Shown here: piece after piece, positions 1-9,298 of the stretch
How positions within the stretch are numbered: the first letter of the stretch is position 1
Layout of the letters: every line of letters starts with the position of its first letter
Assembly (NCBI RefSeq): GCF_001427985.1
Contig: NZ_LMSA01000004.1
Location: 62,604 to 126,603 of the forward strand
Length of the DNA stretch: 64,000 nucleotides
Source: Knoellia sp. Soil729
GTDB taxonomy: Bacteria > Actinomycetota > Actinomycetes > Actinomycetales > Dermatophilaceae
Direction: 5' to 3'
Made by a program: the position numbers and the translations under genes
Notes under the pieces: model-generated
Databases searched by the model: none
The model's input: the letters and a program-made list of their open reading frames with translations, nothing else
Told to the model about the DNA's origin: nothing

Positions 1-1257
1 GATGCCCTCCATCGGCTGCTCGCGGGCACCGTAGACGTCGAGCAGCACCACCGAGTCGGCCGGCGCGAGACCTGCAGCGAAGCCTGCCGCGAAGTCGCGG
101 GTGCGCGAGTAGAGGTGCGGCTGGAACGCCACGTGCAGGCGTCCGCCTCGCCGGGCCGCGATGTCCGCGGCGGTGCGGACGACTGCTGCGACCTTGCCCG
201 GGTTGTGGGCGTAGTCGTCGACGACCGTGACACCCGCAGCCACCCCCCGGACCTCGAACCGCCGCCGGGCACCGTCGAACGCAGCGAGGCCCTCGAGGAC
301 GCGGGTCCCGTCGGCGCCAAAGCCTGCCGTCGCGGCGAGGTAGGCAGCCCCGGCGTTGAGGGCGTTGTGTGAACCGGGGGTCGCGAGCCGCATCGTCACG
401 TGGCCTCCCCCTGGCAGGTGGAGCTCGGTGCTCGTCCCGATGCCCTCGTCGTCGGCGACGTGGTCGCTGAGCGTGAGGTCGGCCCTGTCGTCGAAGCCGT
501 AGGTCAGCACCCGGGTCCCCGACTCCATCGCCGAGGCGGCAAGACGCGCGGACCCGGCATCGTCGGCGCACGCGACGAGCAGCCCCCCGGGCTGGACCGA
601 GGCAGCGAACGTGCCATAGGCCGCCTCCACGTTCGCGAACGTGCCGTAGAAGTCGAGGTGGTCGGGCTGGACGTTGGTGACGACCGCGACCTCGGGCCGG
701 TAGACGAGGAAGGACCCGTCGCTCTCGTCGGCCTCGACCACGAAGAGGTCACTTCCGGTCCAGGCCGCGTTGGTGCCCTGTCCGGTGAGCTCGCCCCCGG
801 AGGCGAAGGACGGGTCGAGGCCGGCGGACTGGAGGGCGACCGTGAGCATGGAGGTCGTCGTGGTCTTGCCGTTGGCACCCGCGACGGCAGCGCGTCGGGA
901 GTCCTGCATCGTCGCGGCCAGTCCCTGGGAGCGGTGCAGGACAAGGGCTCCGGCCTCGCGCGCCGCGGCAAGCTCCACGTTGGACTCGGGGATGGCCGAG
1001 GAGATGACGACGGTGTCGACGTCCGCGACGTGGGCCGCGTCGTGGCCGACGAAGACCTGTGCACCCAGCTCGCGCAGGGAGTCGAGAACCGCACTGTCCT
1101 TGGCGTCGGACCCGCTCACCGCGACTCCGTGCGCCAGCATGACGCGGGCGACCGCGGACATCCCCGACCCCCCAATGGCGATGAAGTGGACCCGGCCCAT
1201 CGTGTCGAGCCCGGGGACCTCCGAGGTGAAGTCGAACCGGGGGTTGCGTGCGACCAC
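1..1257 (-). CDS. murC: UDP-N-acetylmuramate--L-alanine ligase, 3' end cut by window
   Basis: Adds L-alanine to UDP-MurNAc in the cytoplasm, the first step of peptidoglycan stem-peptide synthesis. The N-terminal Rossmann motif reads HFIAIGGSGMS and the ATP loop reads AGANGKTTTT, followed by the conserved VEADESDGSF segment of Mur ligases. About 419 codons are present; the family is usually 460-500 residues, so the C-terminus lies beyond base 1. I chose a GTG start two bases after the murG stop. An in-frame ATG 19 codons later begins right at the Rossmann domain and would leave no normal N-terminal extension. It is the last gene seen of the dcw operon. Identity is firm, the start moderately so. 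Confidence 0.95.
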   Translation of the reverse strand, partial: MVARNPRFDFTSEVPGLDTMGRVHFIAIGGSGMSAVARVMLAHGVAVSGSDAKDSAVLDSLRELGAQVFVGHDAAHVADVDTVVISSAIPESNVELAAAREAGALVLHRSQGLAATMQDSRRAAVAGANGKTTTTSMLTVALQSAGLDPSFASGGELTGQGTNAAWTGSDLFVVEADESDGSFLVYRPEVAVVTNVQPDHLDFYGTFANVEAAYGTFAASVQPGGLLVACADDAGSARLAASAMESGTRVLTYGFDDRADLTLSDHVADDEGIGTSTELHLPGGGHVTMRLATPGSHNALNAGAAYLAATAGFGADGTRVLEGLAAFDGARRRFEVRGVAAGVTVVDDYAHNPGKVAAVVRTAADIAARRGGRLHVAFQPHLYSRTRDFAAGFAAGLAPADSVVLLDVYGAREQPMEGI

Positions 1258-1259
1258 GG

Positions 1260-2378
1260 TCAGCTCTTCCCGGACACGGCGTCGAGCACGAGGTCGGCCA
1301 GCAGCTCGTCGCCTCCGTGCTCACCCACGGACGCTGCCGCGGTGGCCATGTCCGCGAGCCCGGCCGCATCGCGCAGCAGCGGGACGAGCGTGCCCTCGAT
1401 CCACCCGGTGGTGAGGTCGGCATCCTCGACGAGCAGGCCCCCACCTGCTCCGACGACGGTCCGGGCGTTGAGCCGCTGCTCGCCGTTGCCGATGGGCAGC
1501 GGGACGTAGGCCGCCGGCAGCCCGACCGCGGTCAGCTCACAGACGGTGTTGGCGCCCGAACGCGCCACGACGATGTCCGCAGCGGCATAGGCCAGCTCCA
1601 TCCGGTCGGCGTAGGGCACGACGACATAGGGAGCGAGGCCCACCCCCTCCGACACGGCGAAGTCCTTGCCGACCCCCGTGACGTGCAGCACCTGGACGCC
1701 GGCCACCCGCAAGGTGTCCACGGACGCCTGGAACGCCTCGTTGATGCGCTGGGCTCCCAACGAGCCGCCGGTGACGAGGACCGTGGGCCACTCGGCCTCG
1801 AGCCCGAAGTGCGCCAGCGCCTCCGCGCGACGCGCCTTGCGGTCGAGCAGGGCGATCTCACGCCGCAGCGGCATCCCGGTCACGGTGGCACCGTGCAGCG
1901 GCGTGCCGGGGAACGTCACGGCCACGTGCGTCGCGAAGCGTGCCCCCACCTTGTTGGCCAGGCCGGGTCGGGCGTTCTGCTCATGCACGACGATGGGTAT
2001 GCCGCGTCGCCGGGCCGCGAGGTAGGCGGGCGTCGAGACGTAGCCACCGAAGCCCACGACGACCCGGGCCTCGGCCGCGCTCATCGCGTCGTCCGCGGCC
2101 TGGATCGCGCGCCGCATCGATCCCGGGAGGCGCAGCAGCGCCGCCGAGGGCCGGCGGGGCATGGGGACCTTGGGCACGAACTCGAGGTCGTAGCCGCGAG
2201 CCGGCACGAGCCGGGCCTCGAGACCCTCGACCGTGCCCAGTGCGGTGATGCGGACGTCGGGCTCCCGGCGGCGCAGGCAGTCGGCGAGGGCAAGGAGCGG
2301 AGAGACGTGCCCGGCCGTGCCGCCACCGGCGACGACGACGGAGCCCAGCCGCCCTGCGCCCGGCGCGGAGCCGCTCAT
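1260..2378 (-). CDS. murG: Lipid II synthase (UDP-GlcNAc transferase) MurG
   Basis: Transfers GlcNAc from UDP-GlcNAc to lipid I on the inner face of the membrane, giving lipid II. The 372-residue product has the N-terminal glycosyltransferase loop VVVAGGGTAGHVSP, the mid-protein VTGGSLGAQ loop and the C-terminal donor-binding part around RSGANTVCELTAVGLP and GNGEQRLNA, all typical of MurG. The ATG overlaps the ftsW stop as ATGA, which fixes the start and suggests translational coupling. The open frame continues upstream through ftsW in another frame, but that extension has no MurG character. Length is normal. Confidence 0.97.
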   Translation of the reverse strand: MSGSAPGAGRLGSVVVAGGGTAGHVSPLLALADCLRRREPDVRITALGTVEGLEARLVPARGYDLEFVPKVPMPRRPSAALLRLPGSMRRAIQAADDAMSAAEARVVVGFGGYVSTPAYLAARRRGIPIVVHEQNARPGLANKVGARFATHVAVTFPGTPLHGATVTGMPLRREIALLDRKARRAEALAHFGLEAEWPTVLVTGGSLGAQRINEAFQASVDTLRVAGVQVLHVTGVGKDFAVSEGVGLAPYVVVPYADRMELAYAAADIVVARSGANTVCELTAVGLPAAYVPLPIGNGEQRLNARTVVGAGGGLLVEDADLTTGWIEGTLVPLLRDAAGLADMATAAASVGEHGGDELLADLVLDAVSGKS

Positions 2379-3736
2379 GAGCGTGACCGCCGCGACGGCA
2401 GGACCGCGAACGACCGCTTGACGAGCGAGGGACGCGCAGCCAGGGCCTGGGCGCACCCGGGTTCGGCGCGGGCGAACGAGAGCAGGATGCCCAGCGCGAG
2501 CATGGTCGTCACCAGGGACGACCCGCCCGACGAGACGAAGGGCAGCGGAACCCCGATGACCGGCAGGAGGCCGATCACGGCCCCCACGTTGATCATGGCC
2601 TGCACGATGATCCAGCTCATGATGCCGGCGGTGGTGACGCGGACGAAGAAGTCGGAGGTGCGCATCACGAGCCGGTAGCAGGCCAGGGCCAGGACGACGA
2701 AGAGCGTGAGCACCATGAGGGTGCCGGGCAGCCCCAGCTCCTCGCCGATGATGGCGAAGATGAAGTCGTTGTGCGGCTCGGAGAGCCAGGACCACTTCTC
2801 GCGCGACCCGCCGAGGCCCAGGCCGATCCAGCCACCGTCGGCCAGCGCATAGCGGCCGTGGATCGACTGGCGCGCGGCCCCGAACTGGTCGGTGTCGCGC
2901 CCCAGCCAGACGTCGAAGCGACCGAGCCGGTTGGGACTGGTGATGACGAAGGCCACCGCGACCGCGGCAAAGCCCGCGGCGGACAGCGCGAACCACCGCC
3001 CGGGAACGCCGGCGGTGTAGAGGACGCCACCGATGATGGCCGCCATGACGAGCACGGTGCCGAGGTCGTGGCCGAGCAGCACCAGGCCGATCGCCAACAG
3101 GGCGATGGGGAAGACGTAGGGCACCAGGGCATGGCTGACCCGGGCGAGCTGCTTGCGCTTGGCCGACAGGACGAGTCCGCCGCTGAGCGCAAGACCGACC
3201 TTGAGCAGCTCCGACGGCTGCATCGTCATGACGCCGAAGTCGAGCCAGTTGCGGTTGCCCTTGACACCGACCCCCAGTGGCGTGAAGACGAGGAGCTGGA
3301 GGACGAGCCCGGCGACCAGCACGGGCAGCGCCAGGCGCTTCCACGTCGGGACCGACAGTCGTGAGGCCACGAGCAGCGCGACCATGCCGATGACGGCGAA
3401 CTGGAGCTGGCTGAAGAAGATCGCGTAGGCCGAGCCCGACTGCGTCTCGCTGAGAGAGGTGACCGCAGAGGCGGAGAGCACCATGATGAGCCCGAAGCTC
3501 ACGAGCACTGACGCAACGCCCACCAGCACGTAGTAGGTCGTGACCGGCCGGTCGAGGCGCTCGAGCCACTCGGGGACGAACCCCGAGCTGCGCCCGCCGA
3601 CGGAGGCCTTGGTGCCAGAGGTTGTGGTGGCAGACGTTGTGGTGGCGGAGGCCTTCGCCGTGGAGGTCTTGGCAGTCGCGCCCTTGGCGACCTTGGACCT
3701 GCTGGAGCTCTTGACCGAGCCGGTCGTGCTGCTCAC
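2375..3736 (-). CDS. ftsW: Septal peptidoglycan polymerase FtsW (SEDS family)
   Basis: SEDS-family glycosyltransferase that polymerises lipid II at the septum together with the FtsI transpeptidase. The 453-residue protein starts with about 50 Ser/Thr/Lys-rich residues, predicted cytoplasmic, then has around ten hydrophobic segments. Family signatures seen are GNRNWLDFG, MQPSELLKVG, NDFIFAIIGEELG and VPLPFVSSGGSSL. Its ATG lies four bases after the murD stop and its stop overlaps the murG start, so it is inside the operon. The low-complexity N-terminus is longer than in many relatives. A RodA paralogue is the alternative, but position between murD and murG argues for FtsW. Confidence 0.96.
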   Translation of the reverse strand: MSSTTGSVKSSSRSKVAKGATAKTSTAKASATTTSATTTSGTKASVGGRSSGFVPEWLERLDRPVTTYYVLVGVASVLVSFGLIMVLSASAVTSLSETQSGSAYAIFFSQLQFAVIGMVALLVASRLSVPTWKRLALPVLVAGLVLQLLVFTPLGVGVKGNRNWLDFGVMTMQPSELLKVGLALSGGLVLSAKRKQLARVSHALVPYVFPIALLAIGLVLLGHDLGTVLVMAAIIGGVLYTAGVPGRWFALSAAGFAAVAVAFVITSPNRLGRFDVWLGRDTDQFGAARQSIHGRYALADGGWIGLGLGGSREKWSWLSEPHNDFIFAIIGEELGLPGTLMVLTLFVVLALACYRLVMRTSDFFVRVTTAGIMSWIIVQAMINVGAVIGLLPVIGVPLPFVSSGGSSLVTTMLALGILLSFARAEPGCAQALAARPSLVKRSFAVLPSRRSRS

Positions 3737-3740
3737 TGGC

Positions 3741-5228
3741 TCACTCCCCCGGTGCAGCGCGGCGGAGCACCGCCTCGGCGAAGGCGTCTCCGCGTGCGCC
3801 GTAGTTGACGAACATGTCCATGGACGCGGCCGCCGGCGCGAGCAGCACGACGTCGCCCGGCTGGGCGAGCGAGGCGGCCTGCGAGACGACGCGATCCATG
3901 GTCCCAGTGTCCGTCTCGGCGACGTCGATCACGGGGAGGTCGGGCGCGTGTCGGGCGAGGGCCTGGGCGATCGCCGCCCGGTCGCGTCCCATGAGGACGA
4001 CGCCACGCAGTCGGGGGGCAGCGTCGCGCACGAGGTCCTCGACGTCCGCTCCCTTGAGGAGTCCCCCGGCGATCCAGACGACATGCTCGTATGCCGCGAG
4101 CGAGGCTGCCGCTGCATGCGGGTTCGTCGCCTTGGAGTCGTCGACGTAGCGCACCTCGTCGATGGTCGCGACGTGGGCGATCCGGTGGGCCTCGGGCTGG
4201 AACGCCCGCAGTCCGGCGCGCACCGCGGCCGGGTCGACACCGTGGGCGCGGGCCAGGGCAGCCGCGGCCAGCGCGTTGGCCACGAGGTGGGGAGCCACGT
4301 CGGGGGCGTCGCCACGCAGGTCCTCGAACGACGCGAGCTCGGCAGCGGCGTGGCGCCGCTGCTCGACGAACGCCCGGTCGGCCAGCACCTCTCCGACGAC
4401 GCCGACCATCGAGGGTGCCGGCGTGCCCAGGGTGAACCCGATGGCGCGACAGCCCTCCTGGACGTCGGCCTCCTCGACGAGCCGTTCGGTCTGCGGGTCG
4501 TCGACGTTGTAGATGCAGGCGATCTCGGTGCCCTGGTAGACCTTGCCCTTGGCCGCGACGTAGGCGTCGTAGCTGCCGTGCCAGTCGACGTGGTCAGGTG
4601 CGACGTTGAGGCAGGCCGAGGCCTGCGGCCGGATCGAGTCGGACCAGTGCAGCTGGAAGCTGGAGAGCTCGACGGCGATGGCGTCGAACGGCTCGGGGTC
4701 CATGACCGCCTCGAGGATCGGCGTGCCGACGTTGCCGGCACTGATGGCCCGCTTGCCCGCGGCCCGCAGGATCGAGGTGAGCATCTGCACGGTGGTCGTC
4801 TTGCCGTTGGTCCCGGTGACGGTGAGCCACGGCGCCGCACCCTCGAGCGGGCGCATGCGCCAGGCGAGCTCGACCTCACCCCAGATCGGCACTCCGGCGG
4901 ACGCTGCGTCCGCGAGCAGGGGCTGGGTCGGCGCCCATCCCGGGGAGGTGACGACCAGATCGACCCGCTCGGACGGCATACGGGAGACGTGGTCGGCACC
5001 GAAGCGCAGCTCGGCGTCGAGGATCTCGAGGATCCGTGCGCGCTCGGCCATCTCGGAGCCCGGCTCGGGGGTCCTGCCGTCGACGACGACGACCTCGGCG
5101 CCCCTGTCGAGCAGGGCGTCCGCCGCCGCGAACCCACTCACGCCCAGACCGGCGACGAGGACGCGCAGCCCTGCCCAGTCGGCCTCGCGGGAGGTGAGCT
5201 CGCGCAGCCGGTCGGTGCCGCCGGTCAT
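3741..5228 (-). CDS. murD: UDP-N-acetylmuramoylalanine--D-glutamate ligase
   Basis: Cytoplasmic Mur ligase that adds D-glutamate to UDP-MurNAc-L-Ala. The 495-residue product has an N-terminal nucleotide-sugar-binding fold beginning [17 protein letters not shown], the ATP loop [14 protein letters not shown], the [13 protein letters not shown] segment and the C-terminal [11 protein letters not shown] motif typical of MurD. The start ATG overlaps the mraY stop (ATGA), and a start there gives normal MurD length. A longer open frame extends upstream inside mraY but lacks family similarity. Genes on both sides belong to the same pathway. Confidence 0.97.
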   Translation of the reverse strand: MTGGTDRLRELTSREADWAGLRVLVAGLGVSGFAAADALLDRGAEVVVVDGRTPEPGSEMAERARILEILDAELRFGADHVSRMPSERVDLVVTSPGWAPTQPLLADAASAGVPIWGEVELAWRMRPLEGAAPWLTVTGTNGKTTTVQMLTSILRAAGKRAISAGNVGTPILEAVMDPEPFDAIAVELSSFQLHWSDSIRPQASACLNVAPDHVDWHGSYDAYVAAKGKVYQGTEIACIYNVDDPQTERLVEEADVQEGCRAIGFTLGTPAPSMVGVVGEVLADRAFVEQRRHAAAELASFEDLRGDAPDVAPHLVANALAAAALARAHGVDPAAVRAGLRAFQPEAHRIAHVATIDEVRYVDDSKATNPHAAAASLAAYEHVVWIAGGLLKGADVEDLVRDAAPRLRGVVLMGRDRAAIAQALARHAPDLPVIDVAETDTGTMDRVVSQAASLAQPGDVVLLAPAAASMDMFVNYGARGDAFAEAVLRRAAPGE

Positions 5229-6307
5229 GCCGCGCCCACGACCCATTCGGCATAGAACAGGCCGAGGCCCAGCGCCACGAACAGGCCCGCAATGATCCAG
5301 AACCGGATGACGATCGTGACCTCCTGCCACCCGAGCAGCTCGAAGTGGTGCTGCAGCGGCGCCATGCGGAAGACACGTCTGCCGGTCGACTTGAAGGAGG
5401 CGACCTGGATGATCACCGACAGGGTGATGGTGACGAAGAGACCACCGAGGATGACCACGAGGAACTCGGTGCGGGTGACGATGGCCAGGCCGGCGAGCAG
5501 CCCACCGAGCGCGAGCGAGCCGGTGTCCCCCATGAAGATCTTGGCCGGCGAGCCGTTCCACCACAGGAAGCCGAAGCACGCGCCCATGGCCGCGGCTGCG
5601 ACGATCGCGATGTCGTGGGGGTCGCGGACCTCGTAGCACTTGATGCCCGGGTTGGTCTGGCAGTTCTGGTTGAACTGCCAGATGGCGATGAGGACGTAGG
5701 CGGCGAACGTCATCACCGACGCCCCCGTCGCCAGGCCGTCGAGACCATCGGTGAGGTTCACGCCGTTGCTCGTGCCGGCGATGATGACGTTGGCGAACAG
5801 GATGAAGAGCAGCACCCCGACGATGGTCCCCGCGAACGCCAGGTCGAGGTTGGTGTCGCGCACGAACGAGATCTTCGTCGAGGCCGGAGTCCGCCCCCTG
5901 CCGTTGGGGAACTGGAGCGCGAGGACGGCGAAGATCACACCCACGAGCGTCTGGCCGAAGAGCTTCTCCTTGGACCGCAGGCCCAGGCTGCGCTGCTTGC
6001 TGATCTTGATGTAGTCGTCGAGGAAGCCCACGAGTCCCAGGCCCGCCATGAGGAAGAGCACGAGGACCCCGCTCCACGTGGGCTTGGTCCAGAAGGCGAG
6101 GTGCGCCATCGCGTAGGCGGCGAGCGTGGCCCCGACGATGACGGCACCACCCATGGTCGGCGTCCCACGCTTGGTGTGGTGCGAGGTGGGACCGTCGTCG
6201 CGGATGAACTGGCCGTAGCCCTGCTTGACGAGGAACTTGATGTACATCGGGGTGCCGAACAGCGCCACGATGAGGCTGACCACGGCGGCGACGAGCACGG
6301 CCTTCAC
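5225..6307 (-). CDS. mraY: Phospho-MurNAc-pentapeptide transferase MraY
   Basis: Integral membrane enzyme that moves phospho-MurNAc-pentapeptide to undecaprenyl phosphate, making lipid I. The 360-residue protein shows the conserved [16 protein letters not shown] loop, the DDYIKI Asp pair, [20 protein letters not shown] and the C-terminal [13 protein letters not shown] segment, in family order and spread over about ten membrane helices. I chose a GTG start because it overlaps the murF stop as GTGA and places the first helix at residue 2. The 23 extra upstream codons available in frame are Arg/His-rich and do not resemble MraY. Confidence 0.97.
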   Translation of the reverse strand: MKAVLVAAVVSLIVALFGTPMYIKFLVKQGYGQFIRDDGPTSHHTKRGTPTMGGAVIVGATLAAYAMAHLAFWTKPTWSGVLVLFLMAGLGLVGFLDDYIKISKQRSLGLRSKEKLFGQTLVGVIFAVLALQFPNGRGRTPASTKISFVRDTNLDLAFAGTIVGVLLFILFANVIIAGTSNGVNLTDGLDGLATGASVMTFAAYVLIAIWQFNQNCQTNPGIKCYEVRDPHDIAIVAAAAMGACFGFLWWNGSPAKIFMGDTGSLALGGLLAGLAIVTRTEFLVVILGGLFVTITLSVIIQVASFKSTGRRVFRMAPLQHHFELLGWQEVTIVIRFWIIAGLFVALGLGLFYAEWVVGAA

Positions 6308-7731
6308 GGGGTGTCCTCCTGGGTGGTGCGGTCGTCGGTGTCCTGGTCGGCGGTGAGCAGCGTGTCTCCGAGCCACCGTAGCCCCGCGTCACGACTCGAC
6401 TTGAACAACACGATGTCGGGCGCGGCGACTTCGGCGCGCAGGAGCGACTCGGCCGCGTCGGCGTCGCCGACCCAGCGGATGCGGGTGCCGTCGACGGGCG
6501 CGATGTCCGCCATGGGACGGGCCGTCGCACCCACGACGACGAGCTCGTCGACGCCTCGGCGCTGCGCCTCCTCCCCGACCTCGGCGTGGTCGCGGTCGGA
6601 CTCCTCGCCCAGCTCGAGCATCGAGCCCAGCACCGCCCACGTGCGCCGGCCCTCACCCATCGACTCGAGCGCCGCGAGGGCGGCTCGCATCGAGTCGGGG
6701 TTCGCGTTGTAGGCGTCGTTGACGATCGTCACGCCATCTGCTCGCTCGGTGACCTCCATCCGCCAGCGGCTGACGATGCCGGCCTCGGCGATCGACGTGG
6801 CCGCCAAGGACAGGGGTATGCCGCACTCCAGGGCGACCGCGAGCACGGCCAGGGCGTTGCCGACGTGGTGACGACCCACGAGCCGCAGGGCCACGCTCGC
6901 CTCCCCCGCCGGGGTCACCGCCCGGAAGGACGCGCGACCGTCGCCACCCACCGTGACGTCGACCGCGCGGACGACCGCGTCCTCCGCCTCTCCGACGAAC
7001 ACGACACGCGCCGCTGAGACCTCGGACATGGCACGCACCGCCGGGTCGTCGGCGTTGAGGACGGCCACCCCGTCGCTCGGGAGCGCCCTGACCAGCTCGG
7101 ACTTGGCCCGCGCGATGGCCTCGCGGGAGCCGAACTCACCGACGTGGGCCGTGCCGACGTTGAGGACGACGCCGATACGTGGCGGCGCAATCGTCGTCAG
7201 GTAGTCGATGTGCCCGATGCCCCGGGCGCCCATCTCGACCACGAGGAACCGGGTCTCGTCCGTGACGCGGGTGACGGTGAGCGGCACCCCGACCTCGGAG
7301 TTGTAGGAGCCCACGGGCGCGATCGTGGGGGCGGCCGCGCCGAGCACGCTGCCCAGGAGGTCCTTCGTGCTCGTCTTGCCCGACGAGCCGGTGATGCCGA
7401 TGACGGTGAGGTCGGTGGCGCGGTCGAGGACGGCGCGCGAGATCGCGACGAAGGCGGCCTGCACGTCGTCGACGACCACGCAGGGCAGCTCGTCGACCGG
7501 GCGGCTCACCAGCGCGGCGACGGCTCCGTTGTCTCGGGCGGCACCGACGAACTGGTGGCCGTCCATGGCCTCGCCGATCCGTGCCACATAGAGGCTGCCG
7601 GCCTGCGCCTCGCGGGAGTCGGTGACGACGGCACCGGTGACGAGGACCGCCTCGGGTGGGGTGCCGGGTGCCGTGGCCCGAAGCGTTCCCCCGGTGGCAG
7701 CCGCGATCTCGGCCAGCGAGAGCGCGATCAT
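6304..7731 (-). CDS. murF: UDP-MurNAc-tripeptide--D-Ala-D-Ala ligase
   Basis: Adds D-Ala-D-Ala to UDP-MurNAc-tripeptide, completing the pentapeptide. The 475-residue product has the MurF N-terminal [12 protein letters not shown] segment, the ATP loop [15 protein letters not shown], the [12 protein letters not shown] segment and the [16 protein letters not shown] motif that separates MurF from the other Mur ligases. The start ATG overlaps the murE stop (ATGA), and the stop overlaps the mraY GTG. Length and motif order are normal. All enzymes of the pathway from murC to mraY are present in this operon. Confidence 0.97.
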   Translation of the reverse strand: MIALSLAEIAAATGGTLRATAPGTPPEAVLVTGAVVTDSREAQAGSLYVARIGEAMDGHQFVGAARDNGAVAALVSRPVDELPCVVVDDVQAAFVAISRAVLDRATDLTVIGITGSSGKTSTKDLLGSVLGAAAPTIAPVGSYNSEVGVPLTVTRVTDETRFLVVEMGARGIGHIDYLTTIAPPRIGVVLNVGTAHVGEFGSREAIARAKSELVRALPSDGVAVLNADDPAVRAMSEVSAARVVFVGEAEDAVVRAVDVTVGGDGRASFRAVTPAGEASVALRLVGRHHVGNALAVLAVALECGIPLSLAATSIAEAGIVSRWRMEVTERADGVTIVNDAYNANPDSMRAALAALESMGEGRRTWAVLGSMLELGEESDRDHAEVGEEAQRRGVDELVVVGATARPMADIAPVDGTRIRWVGDADAAESLLRAEVAAPDIVLFKSSRDAGLRWLGDTLLTADQDTDDRTTQEDTP

Positions 7732-9287
7732 GACGTGACCTCGGCGTCGAGCGCCGCGCGCAGCTCCTCGCGGTCGTCGAACGGCTGCACCTCCCCAGCG
7801 ACCTCCTGGCCGGTCTCGTGACCCTTGCCGACCACCGCGATGACGGATCCCGGTCCGCCCTCGCGGGCCAGTCGCACGGCCTCACGGATGGCGTCACGGC
7901 GTCCACCGACCTCGACGACGACCGCTGTGGTGTCGAGGGAGCGCGCTCCCTCCACCACGGCGGTCCGGATGAGGGCGGGGTCCTCGCCACGCGGGTTGTC
8001 GTCGGTGACGACGACGACGTCGGCGAGCCCTGCTGCGGCACGGCCCATGCCGTGGCGCTTGCCGCGGTCGCGGTCGCCACCGGCCCCGAGGACGACGACG
8101 AGACTGCCCCTGGTCGCGGGCCGGAGGGCAGCCAGAGCCGCCTCGACGGCGTCGGGGGTGTGGGCGTAGTCGACGACGGCGACGAGGCCACTCTCGACGT
8201 CGCTCGGCCGGCTCGGCGCGACCTTCTCCATGCGGCCCGGCACGTGCGGGTCGGTGAGGATGGCACGGCCGACCGCGTCGGTGTCCTCACCCAGCAGCAG
8301 CAGCGCGACGGCGGCCATCGCCGTGTTGGCGACGTTGAAGTCGCCGGGCAGCGCCGAGCGCAGGTCGAGCTCGATGCCGTTGCCGCGCAACGTGAACCGG
8401 GCAGGTTCGTGCGGGTCCACGCTCACGACCCAGTCCGCCTTGTGCCCCTCGAGCGTCGTCAGCGTCGTCACGGGCACGCCGGACTCCTCCGCGAGGCGAC
8501 GCCCCCAGATGTCGTCGACGCACACGAGGGCACGGGTCGAGAGCTGCGGGGTGAAGAGCTGGGCCTTGGCGGAGAAGTAGTCCTCCATGTCGGCGTGGAA
8601 GTCGAGGTGGTCCTGGGAGAGGTTGGTGAACAGCGCGAGGTCGTAGACGACCCCGTCGACGCGGTGCTGGCTCAGCGCGTGGCTCGACACCTCCATGACG
8701 CAGGTGTCGGTGTCGCGCTCGTCCATGACGGCGAGGATCGCGTGGAGGTCGGTCGTCTCCGGGGTGGTGCGCACGCTCTTGATGCGCTCGTCGCCGATGC
8801 GGGTCTCGACCGTGCCGATGAGCCCCGTGCGGTGTCCGAGCACGTCCAGGGCGCTGGCCACGAGGTAGGCAGTGGTCGTCTTGCCGTTGGTGCCGGTGAT
8901 CCCGATCATCGTGAGGTTGAGGTCCGTCGTGCCGTAGACCTGTGCGGAGACGGCGCCCAGGACCGTGCGCGGCGACTCCACGACCAGCACGGGCAGCTCG
9001 ACGCCGGCGGCTCGAAGGCGCGCGGCACCGTCGGCGTCGGTGAGCACCGCGGCGGCCCCGGCCTCGACGACCTGGGCCCCGAAGTCGGCGCCGTGCGCAC
9101 GAGCGCCGGGCAACGCGGCATACAGGTCACCGGTTCGCACGGCGCGGGAGTCGAGGGTCACTCCCGTGACTTCCACGTCCTGCCCTCCCTCGTCGAGGGA
9201 GGCGCTGCCGTCGAAGGATCCGGAGACGAGCAGCGCGAGGTCGCGAAGACTCGAGCTGGTCAGGGAGGCGGGTCGGGGTGCAGACAC
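7728..9287 (-). CDS. murE: UDP-MurNAc-tripeptide synthetase, meso-DAP type
   Basis: Adds the third stem-peptide residue. The 519-residue protein has the ATP loop [14 protein letters not shown], the substrate segment TTPETTDLHA, EVSSHALSQHRVDG and the C-terminal signature TDDNPRGEDP. In the MurE family DNPR marks enzymes that add meso-diaminopimelate, so this organism's peptidoglycan is predicted to be meso-DAP type, which helps narrow the genus. It is separated from ftsI upstream by only 11 bases, and its stop overlaps murF. Confidence 0.96.
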   Translation of the reverse strand: MSAPRPASLTSSSLRDLALLVSGSFDGSASLDEGGQDVEVTGVTLDSRAVRTGDLYAALPGARAHGADFGAQVVEAGAAAVLTDADGAARLRAAGVELPVLVVESPRTVLGAVSAQVYGTTDLNLTMIGITGTNGKTTTAYLVASALDVLGHRTGLIGTVETRIGDERIKSVRTTPETTDLHAILAVMDERDTDTCVMEVSSHALSQHRVDGVVYDLALFTNLSQDHLDFHADMEDYFSAKAQLFTPQLSTRALVCVDDIWGRRLAEESGVPVTTLTTLEGHKADWVVSVDPHEPARFTLRGNGIELDLRSALPGDFNVANTAMAAVALLLLGEDTDAVGRAILTDPHVPGRMEKVAPSRPSDVESGLVAVVDYAHTPDAVEAALAALRPATRGSLVVVLGAGGDRDRGKRHGMGRAAAGLADVVVVTDDNPRGEDPALIRTAVVEGARSLDTTAVVVEVGGRRDAIREAVRLAREGGPGSVIAVVGKGHETGQEVAGEVQPFDDREELRAALDAEVTS

Positions 9288-9298
9288 GACCAGTCAGA

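Noticed and set aside
1260-3569. Apparent fusion of MurG with an upstream extension through ftsW
   Set aside because: The extension is ftsW read in another frame; the ATGA overlap gives a normal MurG.
3741-6656. Apparent 971-residue MurD with an N-terminal extension
   Set aside because: The added part is mraY/murF DNA in a wrong frame; the ATG overlapping the mraY stop gives normal length.
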